Position numbers and translations under genes: made by a program | From: an uncultured Alphaproteobacteria bacterium | Lineage (GTDB): Bacteria; Pseudomonadota; Alphaproteobacteria; CAAHEQ01; UBA3637 | Length of the DNA stretch: 64,000 bases | NCBI GenBank assembly: GCA_934202735.1 | Contig: CAKPYH010000003.1 | Location: forward strand, 180,794-244,793 | Reading direction: 5' to 3' | The notes under the pieces: generated by a model | The model's database searches: none | What the model was told of the DNA's origin: nothing | What the model saw: the letters and a program-made list of their open reading frames with translations, nothing else | Part shown: one piece after another, positions 40,859 through 49,785 of the stretch | Numbering within the stretch: position 1 is the stretch's first letter | Layout: every line of letters begins with the position of its first letter

Positions 40859-42667
40859 TCAGGACCGCTTTTTCAAGCGTTCGTCCAATAACACCAATTC
40901 GGCATCCAATTCCAACGGTAAACGTTTACCCTTGCGGAACGGGTAGTAATGACCGGCAATTGCCCCGACATCTTGAGCCGCCAACGCGGTATCCACCGCC
41001 ATTAAAGCATTGAATTGTTGATCCGTCATTTTCAGGCCTGTCCAATTCATATCGTTATATTCGGGCATGATGCCCAAAGCGGTTTCCACACCGTGCGCCC
41101 GGCCGGCCGTTCGCCGTACAATCCAATCCAGTACGCGCATATTTTCACCAAAGCCCGGCCACATAAAGTGTCCCTTGGCATCTTTGCGGAACCAGTTGAC
41201 CCGAAAAATCATCGGCAGGTATTTCACCGTCTTGACCATGCTCAACCAATGTTTCCAATAATCGCCCATATTATAGCCGCAGAACGGCAACATAGCAAAC
41301 GGATCCCGGCGGATTTCACCTTGCTTGCCTTCGGCGGCAGCCGTTTTTTCCGATCCCATCGTGCTGGCCAAAAACACGCCGTGCGACCAATCAAAGGCTT
41401 GATAAACCAACGGCGTATTCGTCGCCAACCGGCCCCCGAACACAAAGGCCGCGATCGGCACGCCGGCGGGATTTTCCCATTCTTTATCAATGCTGGGGCA
41501 TTGTGCGGCCGGTGCGGTAAAGCGCGAATTCGGATGCGCCGCAGGACGACCGCAACCCGGGGTCCAATCGGCCCCTTGCCAGTCAATCAGGTGTTTAGGC
41601 TCTTTATCCGTCATACCTTCCCACCAAACATCTCCGTCATCGGTTAAAGCCACATTGGTAAAGATGGTATTTTTGCGACAAGATTCCATCGCGTTTTTAT
41701 TCGTTTTAACACTGGTCCCCGGGGCCACACCGAAAAAGCCCGCTTCGGGGTTGATCGCATACAAGCGACCGTCTTTACCCGGTTTAATCCAGGCAATATC
41801 GTCCCCGACGGTAGACACTTTCCAATCCGACATAGCCTTGGGCGGAATCAACATCGCCATATTTGTCTTACCGCAAGCACTGGGGAATGCGGCGGCCACA
41901 TAGGCTTTCAATTTTTGCTTTTTGTTTTCCAAGCCCACAATCAACATGTGTTCGGCCAACCACCCTTCATCACGGGCCATCGTGGTTGCAATCCGCAAAG
42001 CCAGACACTTTTTCCCTAGCAATGCATTTCCGCCATACCCTGACCCGAATGAGATAATCTCACGCGTTTCGGGAAAGTGCGTAATATAGGTGTTATCCGG
42101 ATTGCACGGCCAAGCCACATCTTGTTCGTCCGGTTTCAACGGGGCACCTACGGAATGGAAGCATTTGATAAAATCATTACCTTTTAAGTACTTCCACACA
42201 TCACGTCCCATGCGGGTCATAATGCGCATATTGGCCGCCACATAGGCCGAATCCGTAATTTCAATTCCGATTTTGGCAATCGGCGATCCCAACGGTCCCA
42301 TGGAAAACGGCACCACGTACATGGTCCGACCGCGCATACACCCGCGCATCAGGCCGGTAAGCGTCTTTTTCATTTTTTTGGGGTTAGCCCAATGATTGGT
42401 CGGTCCGGCATCAATTTCCCGTTCACAGCAAATAAACGTACGGGCTTCCACCCGGGCCACATCACGGGGATTAGAGCGCGCCAGATAACTGTTCGGTCGT
42501 TTTTTCGGGTTGAGTTTGATAAATGTTCCCCGTTTGACCAACTCGGCACACAAAGCCTCATATTCGGCCTGCGATCCATCACACCAATACACACGGTTCG
42601 GTTCGGTCAGACGGGCTATTTCATCTACCCATGCCAACACGGATTTATTCTTTGTCGGTAATCCCAT
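40859..42667 (-). CDS. pckG: Phosphoenolpyruvate carboxykinase (GTP)
   Basis: A 602-residue GTP-dependent PEPCK that interconverts oxaloacetate and PEP. The P-loop is AFPSACGKTNMAM, with the mobile-lid and substrate residues in YVVPFSMGPLGSP and the GDDIAWIK metal site. SGYGGNALLGKKC and HPNSRFTAP are further family signatures. Alphaproteobacteria usually carry the unrelated ATP-dependent enzyme (pckA), so the GTP type is notable. The ATG at 42667 follows AAAAGGAG. It is convergent with aaxC and has its own promoter. Confidence 0.96.
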   Translation of the reverse strand: MGLPTKNKSVLAWVDEIARLTEPNRVYWCDGSQAEYEALCAELVKRGTFIKLNPKKRPNSYLARSNPRDVARVEARTFICCEREIDAGPTNHWANPKKMKKTLTGLMRGCMRGRTMYVVPFSMGPLGSPIAKIGIEITDSAYVAANMRIMTRMGRDVWKYLKGNDFIKCFHSVGAPLKPDEQDVAWPCNPDNTYITHFPETREIISFGSGYGGNALLGKKCLALRIATTMARDEGWLAEHMLIVGLENKKQKLKAYVAAAFPSACGKTNMAMLIPPKAMSDWKVSTVGDDIAWIKPGKDGRLYAINPEAGFFGVAPGTSVKTNKNAMESCRKNTIFTNVALTDDGDVWWEGMTDKEPKHLIDWQGADWTPGCGRPAAHPNSRFTAPAAQCPSIDKEWENPAGVPIAAFVFGGRLATNTPLVYQAFDWSHGVFLASTMGSEKTAAAEGKQGEIRRDPFAMLPFCGYNMGDYWKHWLSMVKTVKYLPMIFRVNWFRKDAKGHFMWPGFGENMRVLDWIVRRTAGRAHGVETALGIMPEYNDMNWTGLKMTDQQFNALMAVDTALAAQDVGAIAGHYYPFRKGKRLPLELDAELVLLDERLKKRS

Positions 42668-42703
42668 TGTTTTTCTCCTTTTCAAAATAAATTTCTTTTT
42701 TGT

Positions 42704-42732
42704 TTTTTAGCCACTTTTTCATCGCCTGTCAA
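42704..42732 (-). promoter_or_regulatory. Promoter of pckG
   Basis: On the minus strand TTGACA (42732-42727), 17 bp, TAAAAA (42709-42704). Confidence 0.55.
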
Positions 42733-42782
42733 GCGGATTTCGGCAAAACCGATCCGAAATGTAAGAAAAGATGAAACTTTCC

Positions 42783-42811
42783 TTGACTTTTTGTGAAAAA
42801 TATCCTATGTC
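42783..42811 (+). promoter_or_regulatory. Promoter of secA
   Basis: TTGACT (42783-42788), 17 bp, TATGTC (42806-42811); the gene starts 46 bp downstream behind AAAGGA. Confidence 0.55.
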
Positions 42812-42856
42812 ATAGACATATAATTTTAGTCAGTCCAAAGATAACAAAGGAATAAC

Positions 42857-45460
42857 ATGAACTTAAAAAATCTGTTCGGCTCAGCCAATGATCGCTATTT
42901 AAAAAAATTCAAAAAAACGGTTGAAAAAATCAATGCCTTGGAACCCGAAATATCGGCTTTATCCGATGCCGAATTACAGGCAAAAACACCGGCTTTCCGC
43001 GAACGCCTGACCGCCGGGGAAACATTGGACGATTTATTGCCCGAAGCCTTTGCCGTTGTCCGGGAAGCGGCCAAAAGAACCTTAGGTTTGCGTCCCTTTG
43101 ATGTGCAATTATTGGGCGGTATCGTTCTGCATAACGGTAAAATTGCCGAAATGCGGACCGGGGAAGGAAAAACATTGGTGGCTACCCTGCCCGTTTACTT
43201 GAACGCCCTGACAGGCAAAGGGGTGCATGTTGTCACGGTCAACGATTATTTGGCCAAACGCGACAGCGAGTGGATGGGACGTATTTATCGCTTTTTAGGT
43301 TTGACGGTCGGATGTTTAACCCATGAACTGGATGACAAAGCCCGCAAAGAAGTCTATGCTTGTGATATTACCTATGCCACCAACAACGAACTAGGGTTTG
43401 ATTACCTGCGCGACAACATGCGCCTGTCGGTAGAATCTATGGTACAACGACCGTTTTACTATGCGATTGTGGACGAAGTGGACTCTATTTTAATTGATGA
43501 AGCCCGGACCCCTTTGATTATTTCGGGACCGGCCGAAGATTCATCAGATCGCTATCGGGCGGTGGACAAATTGATGAGCGAGATACGCCCCGAGCACTAT
43601 GAAAAGGACGAAAAACGGAAAAATGTAACACTCACCGAAGCAGGTAATGAGTTTATTGAAAGCCGTCTGAACGCATCGGGTTTGATGCAAGGGGGCCTGT
43701 ACGAAACCGAAAATATCCCCTTTGTGCATTATGTGGAACAAGCCTTGCGTGCCCACACGATGTTCACCCGTGATGTAGACTATCTGGTCAAAGACGGGAA
43801 AGTCATGATTATTGATGAATTTACGGGCCGAATCATGGATGGTCGGCGGTATTCCAACGGCTTGCATCAAGCTTTGGAAGCCAAAGAGGGGGTAGAAATC
43901 CAACCGGAAAATCAAACGATTGCATCCATTACATTCCAAAACTATTTCCGCCTGTATCCCAAGTTGGCCGGTATGACCGGGACCGCCATGACCGAAGCCG
44001 CCGAATTTGACAGCACTTATCACTTGGATGTCATCGCCATACCGCCCAACAAACCCTCGGGCCGGATAGACGAGCAGGACGTGATTTATCGGACCGCAGC
44101 GGAAAAGTATGACGCTATCATTGATGAAATTATCGCCGCACACAAACGGCAACAGCCGATTTTGGTGGGAACGACATCTATTGAAAAATCCGAATTGTTG
44201 GCGGATTTGTTGAAGAAAAAAGCCGACTTTCCTTTTGCGGTGTTGAATGCCCGCCATCATGAAAAAGAAGCACAAATCGTGGCGCAGGCGGGTCGCCCCG
44301 GGGCCGTAACGATTGCCACAAATATGGCGGGGCGCGGTACGGATATTCAGTTGGGCGGCAACTTTGAAATGCGCCTGGCGGAAGAAAAGGCCTTGCACCC
44401 CGATGCGAACGAAGCCGAACTGACCAAACAAATCCGGGCCGAAATTGAACAAGGCAAAGAAATTGCTTTAAAAGCAGGGGGCTTGTACGTTTTGGGATCC
44501 GAACGCCACGAAAGCCGCCGCATTGATAATCAGTTGCGCGGACGGTCGGGACGACAGGGCGACCCGGGGCTCAGCAAGTTCTATGTGTCTATGCAAGACG
44601 ACCTGATGCGTATTTTCGGATCCGAACGGATCGGCAACATTTTGAAAACCATGGGCATGCCGACGGGCCAGGCCATTGTCCATCCGTGGATCAGCAAAGC
44701 CATCGCCAAAGCTCAACAGAAAGTGGAAGGCTTCCATTTTGATGTCCGTAAAAATCTGTTGGAATATGACGGTGTGATGAATGATCAACGTAAAGTCATT
44801 TATGAACAACGGCGTGAATTGATGGCCGCCAAAGATGTAGATGATGTGATTCGCGGTATGCGGGAAGATTGCGTCCAAACCTTGGTTTACGGTATTGCCC
44901 CGGATAAATCCGTTCCTGCCGATTGGGATGTGAACGCTTTGACAAAAGGAGCAGGCTTTTTGTTAGACCTGGACGCACCGTTTGCCTCCTGGGTGGCCGA
45001 ACCCGGTATCACGCCCGAAGACATGATTGAACGCTTGTGCGACATGTCGGAAAAAGCAGTGGCACAAAAGATGGCGATTTTACCGCCGGATATTCAACAA
45101 GACATCAAAAAGAATATCTTGATTCAAGCCATTGATCAAAACTGGAAAGAACACCTGCAAATGCTGGACTTTTTGAAGAATGCCGTAGGGTTGCGGGCCT
45201 ACGGGCAACAAAATCCCATTACGGCCTACAAGCAAGAAGCCTTCCGGTTATTTGAAGGTTTACTCTCCCGCGTACGGGAACGGGTGGTACGCATGCTGGC
45301 CTTTGCCGAGTTTCGTATCAAACCCGCCGATCCCCAACCGGAGGCACAAGCACAGGACAATGATACCCCCCGGCCTATTCCCGAAAACATCGGACGGAAT
45401 GCGCCGTGTCCGTGCGGGTCCGGCAAAAAATATAAGCATTGTTGCGGCAAGTTAAAATAA
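42857..45460 (+). CDS. secA: Protein translocase ATPase SecA
   Basis: An 867-residue SecA, the motor that drives preproteins through SecYEG. It has Walker A MRTGEGKTLVATLP, the DEAD-type VDEVDSILIDEARTPLIISG, NMAGRGTDIQLGGN and the helicase arginine motif QLRGRSGRQGDPG. The preprotein cross-linking domain, helical scaffold and a C-terminal zinc motif (CPCGSGKKYKHCCG) for SecB/ribosome contact are intact. Length is slightly short of E. coli SecA because of a compact linker. A bidirectional hairpin follows. Confidence 0.98.
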   Translation: MNLKNLFGSANDRYLKKFKKTVEKINALEPEISALSDAELQAKTPAFRERLTAGETLDDLLPEAFAVVREAAKRTLGLRPFDVQLLGGIVLHNGKIAEMRTGEGKTLVATLPVYLNALTGKGVHVVTVNDYLAKRDSEWMGRIYRFLGLTVGCLTHELDDKARKEVYACDITYATNNELGFDYLRDNMRLSVESMVQRPFYYAIVDEVDSILIDEARTPLIISGPAEDSSDRYRAVDKLMSEIRPEHYEKDEKRKNVTLTEAGNEFIESRLNASGLMQGGLYETENIPFVHYVEQALRAHTMFTRDVDYLVKDGKVMIIDEFTGRIMDGRRYSNGLHQALEAKEGVEIQPENQTIASITFQNYFRLYPKLAGMTGTAMTEAAEFDSTYHLDVIAIPPNKPSGRIDEQDVIYRTAAEKYDAIIDEIIAAHKRQQPILVGTTSIEKSELLADLLKKKADFPFAVLNARHHEKEAQIVAQAGRPGAVTIATNMAGRGTDIQLGGNFEMRLAEEKALHPDANEAELTKQIRAEIEQGKEIALKAGGLYVLGSERHESRRIDNQLRGRSGRQGDPGLSKFYVSMQDDLMRIFGSERIGNILKTMGMPTGQAIVHPWISKAIAKAQQKVEGFHFDVRKNLLEYDGVMNDQRKVIYEQRRELMAAKDVDDVIRGMREDCVQTLVYGIAPDKSVPADWDVNALTKGAGFLLDLDAPFASWVAEPGITPEDMIERLCDMSEKAVAQKMAILPPDIQQDIKKNILIQAIDQNWKEHLQMLDFLKNAVGLRAYGQQNPITAYKQEAFRLFEGLLSRVRERVVRMLAFAEFRIKPADPQPEAQAQDNDTPRPIPENIGRNAPCPCGSGKKYKHCCGKLK

Positions 45461-45465
45461 AAATC

Positions 45466-45491
45466 AGGCCGTCCGGCAGGGCGGCCTTTTT
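45466..45491. terminator. Bidirectional terminator between secA and radC
   Basis: AGGCCG (45466-45471) pairs with CGGCCT (45482-45487). T-rich tracts lie on both sides, TTTTT on the plus strand and TGATTTTTATTTT on the minus strand. Confidence 0.85.
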
Positions 45492-45494
45492 GAT

Positions 45495-46220
45495 TCAGAT
45501 TTTCCCTTTACGATCCGGCACATAGCCGCCGGTTAAACGACCGTGTGCCCCAAAGGAATAGACTTTGCGTCCCGGACCGATAATTAAATGATCCACTAAA
45601 TTGATTTCTGCAACCGCCAACGTCCGATACAACTCGGCCGTCATTTCAAAATCGGCGGGCGACGGCTGAACGAAACCGGACGGATGATTATGTACGACAA
45701 CAACGGCATGCGCCCCTAACATCAAAGCCCGCTTTAACACTTCCCGGGGATATAGGGCGACCCGATTCGTAGTTCCCTTTTGCGGTATTTCTTTCCGAAT
45801 TAGACGATATTGAGTATCTAAATATAAAACCATAACATTTTCAACGGTATCCCCTTGGACGCACAGGCAACAATAATCCACCATGTTATCCCACAGCCCC
45901 AATACCGGCGCATCCCGCAAGTTGCTTTCCAACAAACGCCGATTGGCTTCCACAATGATCTTGAACAGAGAAACGGCGGCCCCTTTCACATAAGGAAACT
46001 GCATCAACTCGTCCGGTGGGGCCGTCAATACGCCGGTCAATGTGCCAAAACGATCCAATAAATTTTTAGCCAGCGGTTTCACATCACGCCTCGGGATTGC
46101 CCGCATTAAAATCAGTTCCAAAAATTCATAATCAGGCAAACTACCCGTATCGGCGGATTCTAAAAACTTGTCCCGTGCGCGTTCACGATGTCCCGCATAA
46201 TGTGGTAATTTAAGAATCAT
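45495..46220 (-). CDS. radC: RadC-family JAB-domain protein
   Basis: A 241-residue RadC homologue. An N-terminal helix-hairpin-helix region (residues about 1-85, FLELILMRAIPRRDVKPLAKNLL) precedes the JAB/MPN domain with the JAMM metal motif VVVVHNHPSGFVQPSPADFEMT. The name derives from a repair phenotype later reassigned, and the biochemical function is unsettled. It starts six bases after the map stop with no clear ribosome-binding site, so translation is probably coupled to map. Confidence 0.92.
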   Translation of the reverse strand: MILKLPHYAGHRERARDKFLESADTGSLPDYEFLELILMRAIPRRDVKPLAKNLLDRFGTLTGVLTAPPDELMQFPYVKGAAVSLFKIIVEANRRLLESNLRDAPVLGLWDNMVDYCCLCVQGDTVENVMVLYLDTQYRLIRKEIPQKGTTNRVALYPREVLKRALMLGAHAVVVVHNHPSGFVQPSPADFEMTAELYRTLAVAEINLVDHLIIGPGRKVYSFGAHGRLTGGYVPDRKGKI

Positions 46221-46226
46221 GGTTGC

Positions 46227-47015
46227 TCAATACGGTGGTTTCGTGTATCCTTTGGGTGATAGCGTAAAAATCTCATACCCGTCAGGCGTAATACCGATGG
46301 TATGTTCAAATTGTGCCGATAAAGTGCGATCTTTGGTGATGACGGTCCATCCGTCTGACAAGGTTAACGTCTCGGATTTACCCACATTTACCATAGGCTC
46401 CACCGTAAAGACCAAACCGGGGACTAATTTAATGCCTTGCCCCGGAATACCATAATTCAACACATTCGGCAACCCGTGATATACGCGCCCGATTCCATGC
46501 CCGCAATAATCTTCAACAACCGAATAGCCTTTTTTCAGCGCTTCACATTCCATGGCGTACCCCAAATCACCCAAAGTGGCACCGGGTTTAGCCGCCCGAA
46601 TACCGGCCATCATCGTATCGTATGTATTTTCCACCAAACGTTTAGCCTTAACGGACGGTTTCCCCACATAATACATCCGTGATGTATCCCCGTACCACCC
46701 ATCCAAAATTACGGTAATATCAATATTGATAATATCGCCAGATTCCAAGACTTTATGTTCCGATGGAATCCCGTGGCATACAATATGGTTCGGTGAAATA
46801 CAACTGGCTTTGGGAAAACCGTGATATCCGATATTGGCCGGAATACCGCCATGATCACGCATAAAGCGTTCCAATAAATCATCCAAGTGACCGGTGGTGA
46901 CCCCCGGCTCCACAAAGTCTGTAATATAATCTAATGTGTCAGCCGCCAATCGCCCGGCTTGACGCAAACCGTCAAAATCCGTTAAAGGATATATGGTTAA
47001 ATTGCTTTTCATCAT
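46227..47015 (-). CDS. map: Methionine aminopeptidase type I
   Basis: A 262-residue type I MetAP that removes N-terminal methionine. Metal ligands are visible in INIDITVILDGWYGDTSRM (two Asp), CGHGIGRVYHG (His), FTVEPMVN (Glu) and SAQFEHTIG (Glu). Two adjacent ATGs (47015 and 47012) are possible. A TAGAAT box ends seven bases before 47015 and no ribosome-binding site is present, so the mRNA may be leaderless, though the -35 box is poor. It is in an operon with radC. Confidence 0.95.
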   Translation of the reverse strand: MMKSNLTIYPLTDFDGLRQAGRLAADTLDYITDFVEPGVTTGHLDDLLERFMRDHGGIPANIGYHGFPKASCISPNHIVCHGIPSEHKVLESGDIINIDITVILDGWYGDTSRMYYVGKPSVKAKRLVENTYDTMMAGIRAAKPGATLGDLGYAMECEALKKGYSVVEDYCGHGIGRVYHGLPNVLNYGIPGQGIKLVPGLVFTVEPMVNVGKSETLTLSDGWTVITKDRTLSAQFEHTIGITPDGYEIFTLSPKGYTKPPY

Positions 47016-47022
47016 GGCATGT

Positions 47023-47028
47023 ATTCTA
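47023..47028 (-). promoter_or_regulatory. Candidate -10 box of map, close to the start codon
   Basis: TAGAAT on the minus strand, seven bases before the ATG. The -35 position (TAGTAT) matches consensus poorly. Confidence 0.3.
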
Positions 47029-47112
47029 CTCCATTTCGGAAAAAAATACTAGCATTTTTTGAAAATTTATTCTAAAATCAAACCAAACACACTGCAAGAC
47101 AAGGAGGTTGTT

Positions 47113-47217
47113 ATGTTCAGTCGCCGCGCCCACATAATGATAATGCTGGCCATTTTCGGTATCATAGCCTATTATTTATTACAAAATTCGCCCTTGGTCA
47201 ATCATACGTTCCGTTAG
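47113..47217 (+). CDS. Small single-span membrane protein (34 residues)
   Basis: A 34-codon gene with an excellent ribosome-binding site (AAGGAGG, 47101-47107) five bases before the ATG. The peptide has a basic start (MFSRRAH), one hydrophobic helix (IMIMLAIFGIIAYYLL) and a polar end. A TAAAAT box (47073-47078) could be its -10. It lies in the gap between map and the leftward 95-residue gene. Function is unknown; the strong translation signal argues that it is real. Confidence 0.6.
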   Translation: MFSRRAHIMIMLAIFGIIAYYLLQNSPLVNHTFR

Positions 47218-47230
47218 GATAAGACGATTT

Positions 47231-47518
47231 TTACATGTGTTGAATATCGCCCCGTAATTCCGCCCAACGGCGTACCTGTTCCCGTTTTAACAACTCATCC
47301 CGTTCGGCCAAGACAACGGCCCGCCGTCGGCCCCGCGGTTCACGCGGCTCGGGTTCTAAATACGGGTTATAGGCCGGTATCAAAACCGGTTGTTCAAATC
47401 TTTTGTCGGCAGGGGAAGGGTCCGGTGCAGCACCGGCGGCAGACTGATCCGCATCCGTTTTGTGTTCTCGGTGCCAGATGGTCCTCACTTTATTTTTAAT
47501 CAAGGATAATAATCCCAC
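47231..47518 (-). CDS. Small basic protein, unknown function
   Basis: A 95-residue protein starting with GTG at 47518, eight bases after AAAGGA. The N-terminus (VGLLSLIKNKVRTIWHRE) is amphipathic; a Pro/Ala-rich middle and a charged helix (REPRGRRRAVVLAERDELLKREQ) follow. I do not recognise a family. It has an excellent promoter and is convergent with the 34-residue gene. The frame is open upstream to 47596 but that part spans the promoter and cannot be coding. Confidence 0.65.
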   Translation of the reverse strand: MGLLSLIKNKVRTIWHREHKTDADQSAAGAAPDPSPADKRFEQPVLIPAYNPYLEPEPREPRGRRRAVVLAERDELLKREQVRRWAELRGDIQHM

Positions 47519-47549
47519 GTTCGTTTCCTTTCTGTTGTTGAACAAGTAT

Positions 47550-47578
47550 ATTATAGCACAAAAAGGGCCAAAAGTCAA
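47550..47578 (-). promoter_or_regulatory. Strong promoter of the small basic-protein gene
   Basis: On the minus strand TTGACT (47578-47573), 17 bp, perfect TATAAT (47555-47550) with extended -10 bases TGC. Confidence 0.7.
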
Positions 47579-47624
47579 ATTGACCCCCGGCCCCAAGGAA
47601 ACCAGTTAAAATAACATATTGATT

Positions 47625-48500
47625 TTACATAGCAAATTTTTGAGCAGCCCCTTTGATTTGCCGACTCATTTTTTCAAAAGCTTTGGTTTCAATCTGGCGG
47701 ACCCGTTCACGGCTGATCCCGAAATGAGCCCCCAAGTTTTCCAGCGTATCGGGCGTATCCGTCAAAAAACGTTGCCGGATAATTTCCCGTTCCCGTTCCG
47801 ATAACGTGGCCAAAGCTTCCATCAACAACTTTTTTTTCAAGGCCATATCTTGATAATCACCCAAACGTTCTTCAATGGATTCTTGGGTATCCACCAACAT
47901 ATCTTGACGATTGGTATTGGAATCGGCCGACAAAGTCGTATTCAAAGATGAATCACCCGACAAGCGTTGTTCCATTTCCAACACATCTTTTTTAGAAACC
48001 CCTAACATTTGAGAAATTTGCGTTGCGGTTTCATCATTCAACGCCGTTTCATCATACAGGCCCAACCGAGACTTGATTTTATGCAGGTTATAGAACAACC
48101 GCTTTTGTGTCGCCACGGTACCGATTTTCACCAACGACCATGATTTCAGGATAAATTCGGACACAGACGCTTTAATCCACCAAATCGCATACGTTGCCAA
48201 GCGAAACCCCTTGTCCGGATCAAACTTTTTGATCGCCTGCATCAACCCGATATTAGCTTCGGAAATCAGGTCGGACAAAGCCAAACCGTAATGTCGGAAA
48301 GATAAAGCCACTTTGGCCGCCAACCGCAAGTGTGATGTGGTCAAATCATGGGCCGCCCGTAAATCACCGGTTTCGTGATACCGCTTGGCCAACATGTATT
48401 CCGTTTCCGCATCCAGCATGGGAAACTTGTTGATTTCCGTCAAATAGAGGGAGAGAGAATTTTTAGAATACAGCAAAGAAAGTGCCGTCGTTTGTGTCAT
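47625..48500 (-). CDS. rpoH: RNA polymerase sigma factor RpoH (sigma-32)
   Basis: A 291-residue group 3 heat-shock sigma factor. Region 2 is intact (DLISEANIGLMQAIKKFDPDKGFRLATYAIWWIKASVSEFIL), with the RpoH-box region KIGTVATQKRLFYNLHKIK following. Region 4 has LSEREREIIRQRF and the helix-turn-helix LGAHFGISRERVRQIETKAF. It directs transcription of chaperone and protease genes. The 5' untranslated region can fold around the start region, a possible temperature sensor. GAAAGGA precedes the ATG. Confidence 0.96.
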   Translation of the reverse strand: MTQTTALSLLYSKNSLSLYLTEINKFPMLDAETEYMLAKRYHETGDLRAAHDLTTSHLRLAAKVALSFRHYGLALSDLISEANIGLMQAIKKFDPDKGFRLATYAIWWIKASVSEFILKSWSLVKIGTVATQKRLFYNLHKIKSRLGLYDETALNDETATQISQMLGVSKKDVLEMEQRLSGDSSLNTTLSADSNTNRQDMLVDTQESIEERLGDYQDMALKKKLLMEALATLSEREREIIRQRFLTDTPDTLENLGAHFGISRERVRQIETKAFEKMSRQIKGAAQKFAM

Positions 48501-48501
48501 T

Positions 48502-48529
48502 TTTATATCCTTTCAATAAGCAATATAAA
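48502..48529 (-). promoter_or_regulatory. AU-only hairpin at the rpoH ribosome-binding site (candidate RNA thermometer)
   Basis: On the minus strand TTTATAT (48529-48523) is complementary to ATATAAA (48508-48502). The 14-base loop holds the ribosome-binding site GAAAGG, and the stem ends one base before the ATG. Such a weak stem would melt on heating, as in known rpoH leaders, but this is inference. Confidence 0.35.
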
Positions 48530-48589
48530 CGGATTTTCTCCATCAGACAAAAACCCGTCATCGGCCTGTATACCCGACCGATTACCTAC

Positions 48590-48618
48590 ACTGTATCAAA
48601 AAGTCCGGGCGTTGTCAA
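48590..48618 (-). promoter_or_regulatory. Promoter of rpoH
   Basis: On the minus strand TTGACA (48618-48613), 17 bp, TACAGT (48595-48590), giving a leader of about 83 bases. Confidence 0.6.
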
Positions 48619-48663
48619 CCGGATTTTTAACTTTTTTTGCATATTTTACGATGTTTTTTAAGG

Positions 48664-49785
48664 TCAATAAAAATCCACACCAACGGCTTCGGAGACATGT
48701 TTTAACCCCTTACGGCGCAAAATAGTGGCCAATTCACGGTTGATTTTCGTAATGGCACCCGGCCCGTCAAACCGCAACACCGTGGCCACCTGCACCAACG
48801 ATGCACCGGCCGCGATACATTCATACGCATCTTGACCGGAAAAAACACCGCCACAGGCAATAATGGGGACTTGTCCCTTGGTAAATTGATGGACCCGACT
48901 GATCATATCAATGACATATTTTTTAACCGGAGCCCCCGATAATTGACCGGCGTAGTGTTGTTTGGACAAAGCCACTCGGTTTTGAGCCAAACACAAGGCC
49001 CCCGCCACGATAATACCGTCTACACCCGCCGCCATCAGATTTTGACAAACCAGCGGTAATTCCAACGGTGTCAATCCTAATGGAATCTTGACTAAAAAGC
49101 GGGGTTGTTGAATCGGCGCGGCTTCATGTAAAGCTTGTTTTAACCGCGTCAACAACGGTACCACCCCCGACCGATCCACAATTAAACGGGATAATTCAGC
49201 CTCCGGATGCGAAAAATCCAAGGTTACCGCATCACAATAAGGGGCCACTTTCCGAATCATCAGGTCAAATTCTTCGGCATAAGTCATCACGCGTCCCATT
49301 TTGACATTTTCGTCTTCAAACTCTGATGTAATGGTCAGGTTGATACTGATCGGGTTCGGCAAGTACCGCCGCCGTGTAAAAACGGGTACCATGTTCAGAA
49401 TACCGGCATTTTTATAACCCAAACTTTGGGTCACCACCGCCCGATCCCGACTGAGAAAATACGTCTCTGTCGTTGGGTGTTCGGCCTCCAGAGTAAAGGG
49501 GCCGAACTCGCCGAAACCTGCCCCCATAAAAATCAAATCATCAATGACATTTCCCCGTTGATCAAAACCGGCCCCAATTCCGATCGGAGAAGATAAATCC
49601 ATACCCAAAACCTGTGTGGCCAAAATCGGATCTTGTTGCGATATATTCGGAAACGCGCCGGATTTCAGCCCCCAATACAACAACCGTTCTCCATGTCTTG
49701 GGGACACTTTCTGCACAAACCACCAGAAAATGGAAAACAAGATGTTATTCAGGTTCAACCGTGATGCGCGTTTCATCCGAATCAT
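48664..49785 (-). CDS. Dihydroorotate dehydrogenase-like flavoprotein with altered substrate pocket
   Basis: A 373-residue protein with the class 2 PyrD plan: an N-terminal helical segment, then a TIM barrel. The FMN-phosphate site is intact (IIACGGVFSGQDAYECIAAGASLVQVAT) and the lysine of VKIPLGLT is kept. Residues that bind orotate in PyrD are changed: the NISSPNT motif with the catalytic Ser reads DFSHPEA, TNTT reads AGAL, FNN reads YKN, and the Lys of LDKDG is Gln. It probably binds FMN but may not make orotate. It overlaps metG by 4 bp (ATGA); an ATG at 49776 is the alternative start, better spaced from GGAGG. Confidence 0.8.
   Translation of the reverse strand: MIRMKRASRLNLNNILFSIFWWFVQKVSPRHGERLLYWGLKSGAFPNISQQDPILATQVLGMDLSSPIGIGAGFDQRGNVIDDLIFMGAGFGEFGPFTLEAEHPTTETYFLSRDRAVVTQSLGYKNAGILNMVPVFTRRRYLPNPISINLTITSEFEDENVKMGRVMTYAEEFDLMIRKVAPYCDAVTLDFSHPEAELSRLIVDRSGVVPLLTRLKQALHEAAPIQQPRFLVKIPLGLTPLELPLVCQNLMAAGVDGIIVAGALCLAQNRVALSKQHYAGQLSGAPVKKYVIDMISRVHQFTKGQVPIIACGGVFSGQDAYECIAAGASLVQVATVLRFDGPGAITKINRELATILRRKGLKHVSEAVGVDFY

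Noticed and set aside
43544..44452. A 302-codon frame antisense to secA
   Set aside because: Phe/Gln/His-rich shadow frame opposite conserved SecA motifs.
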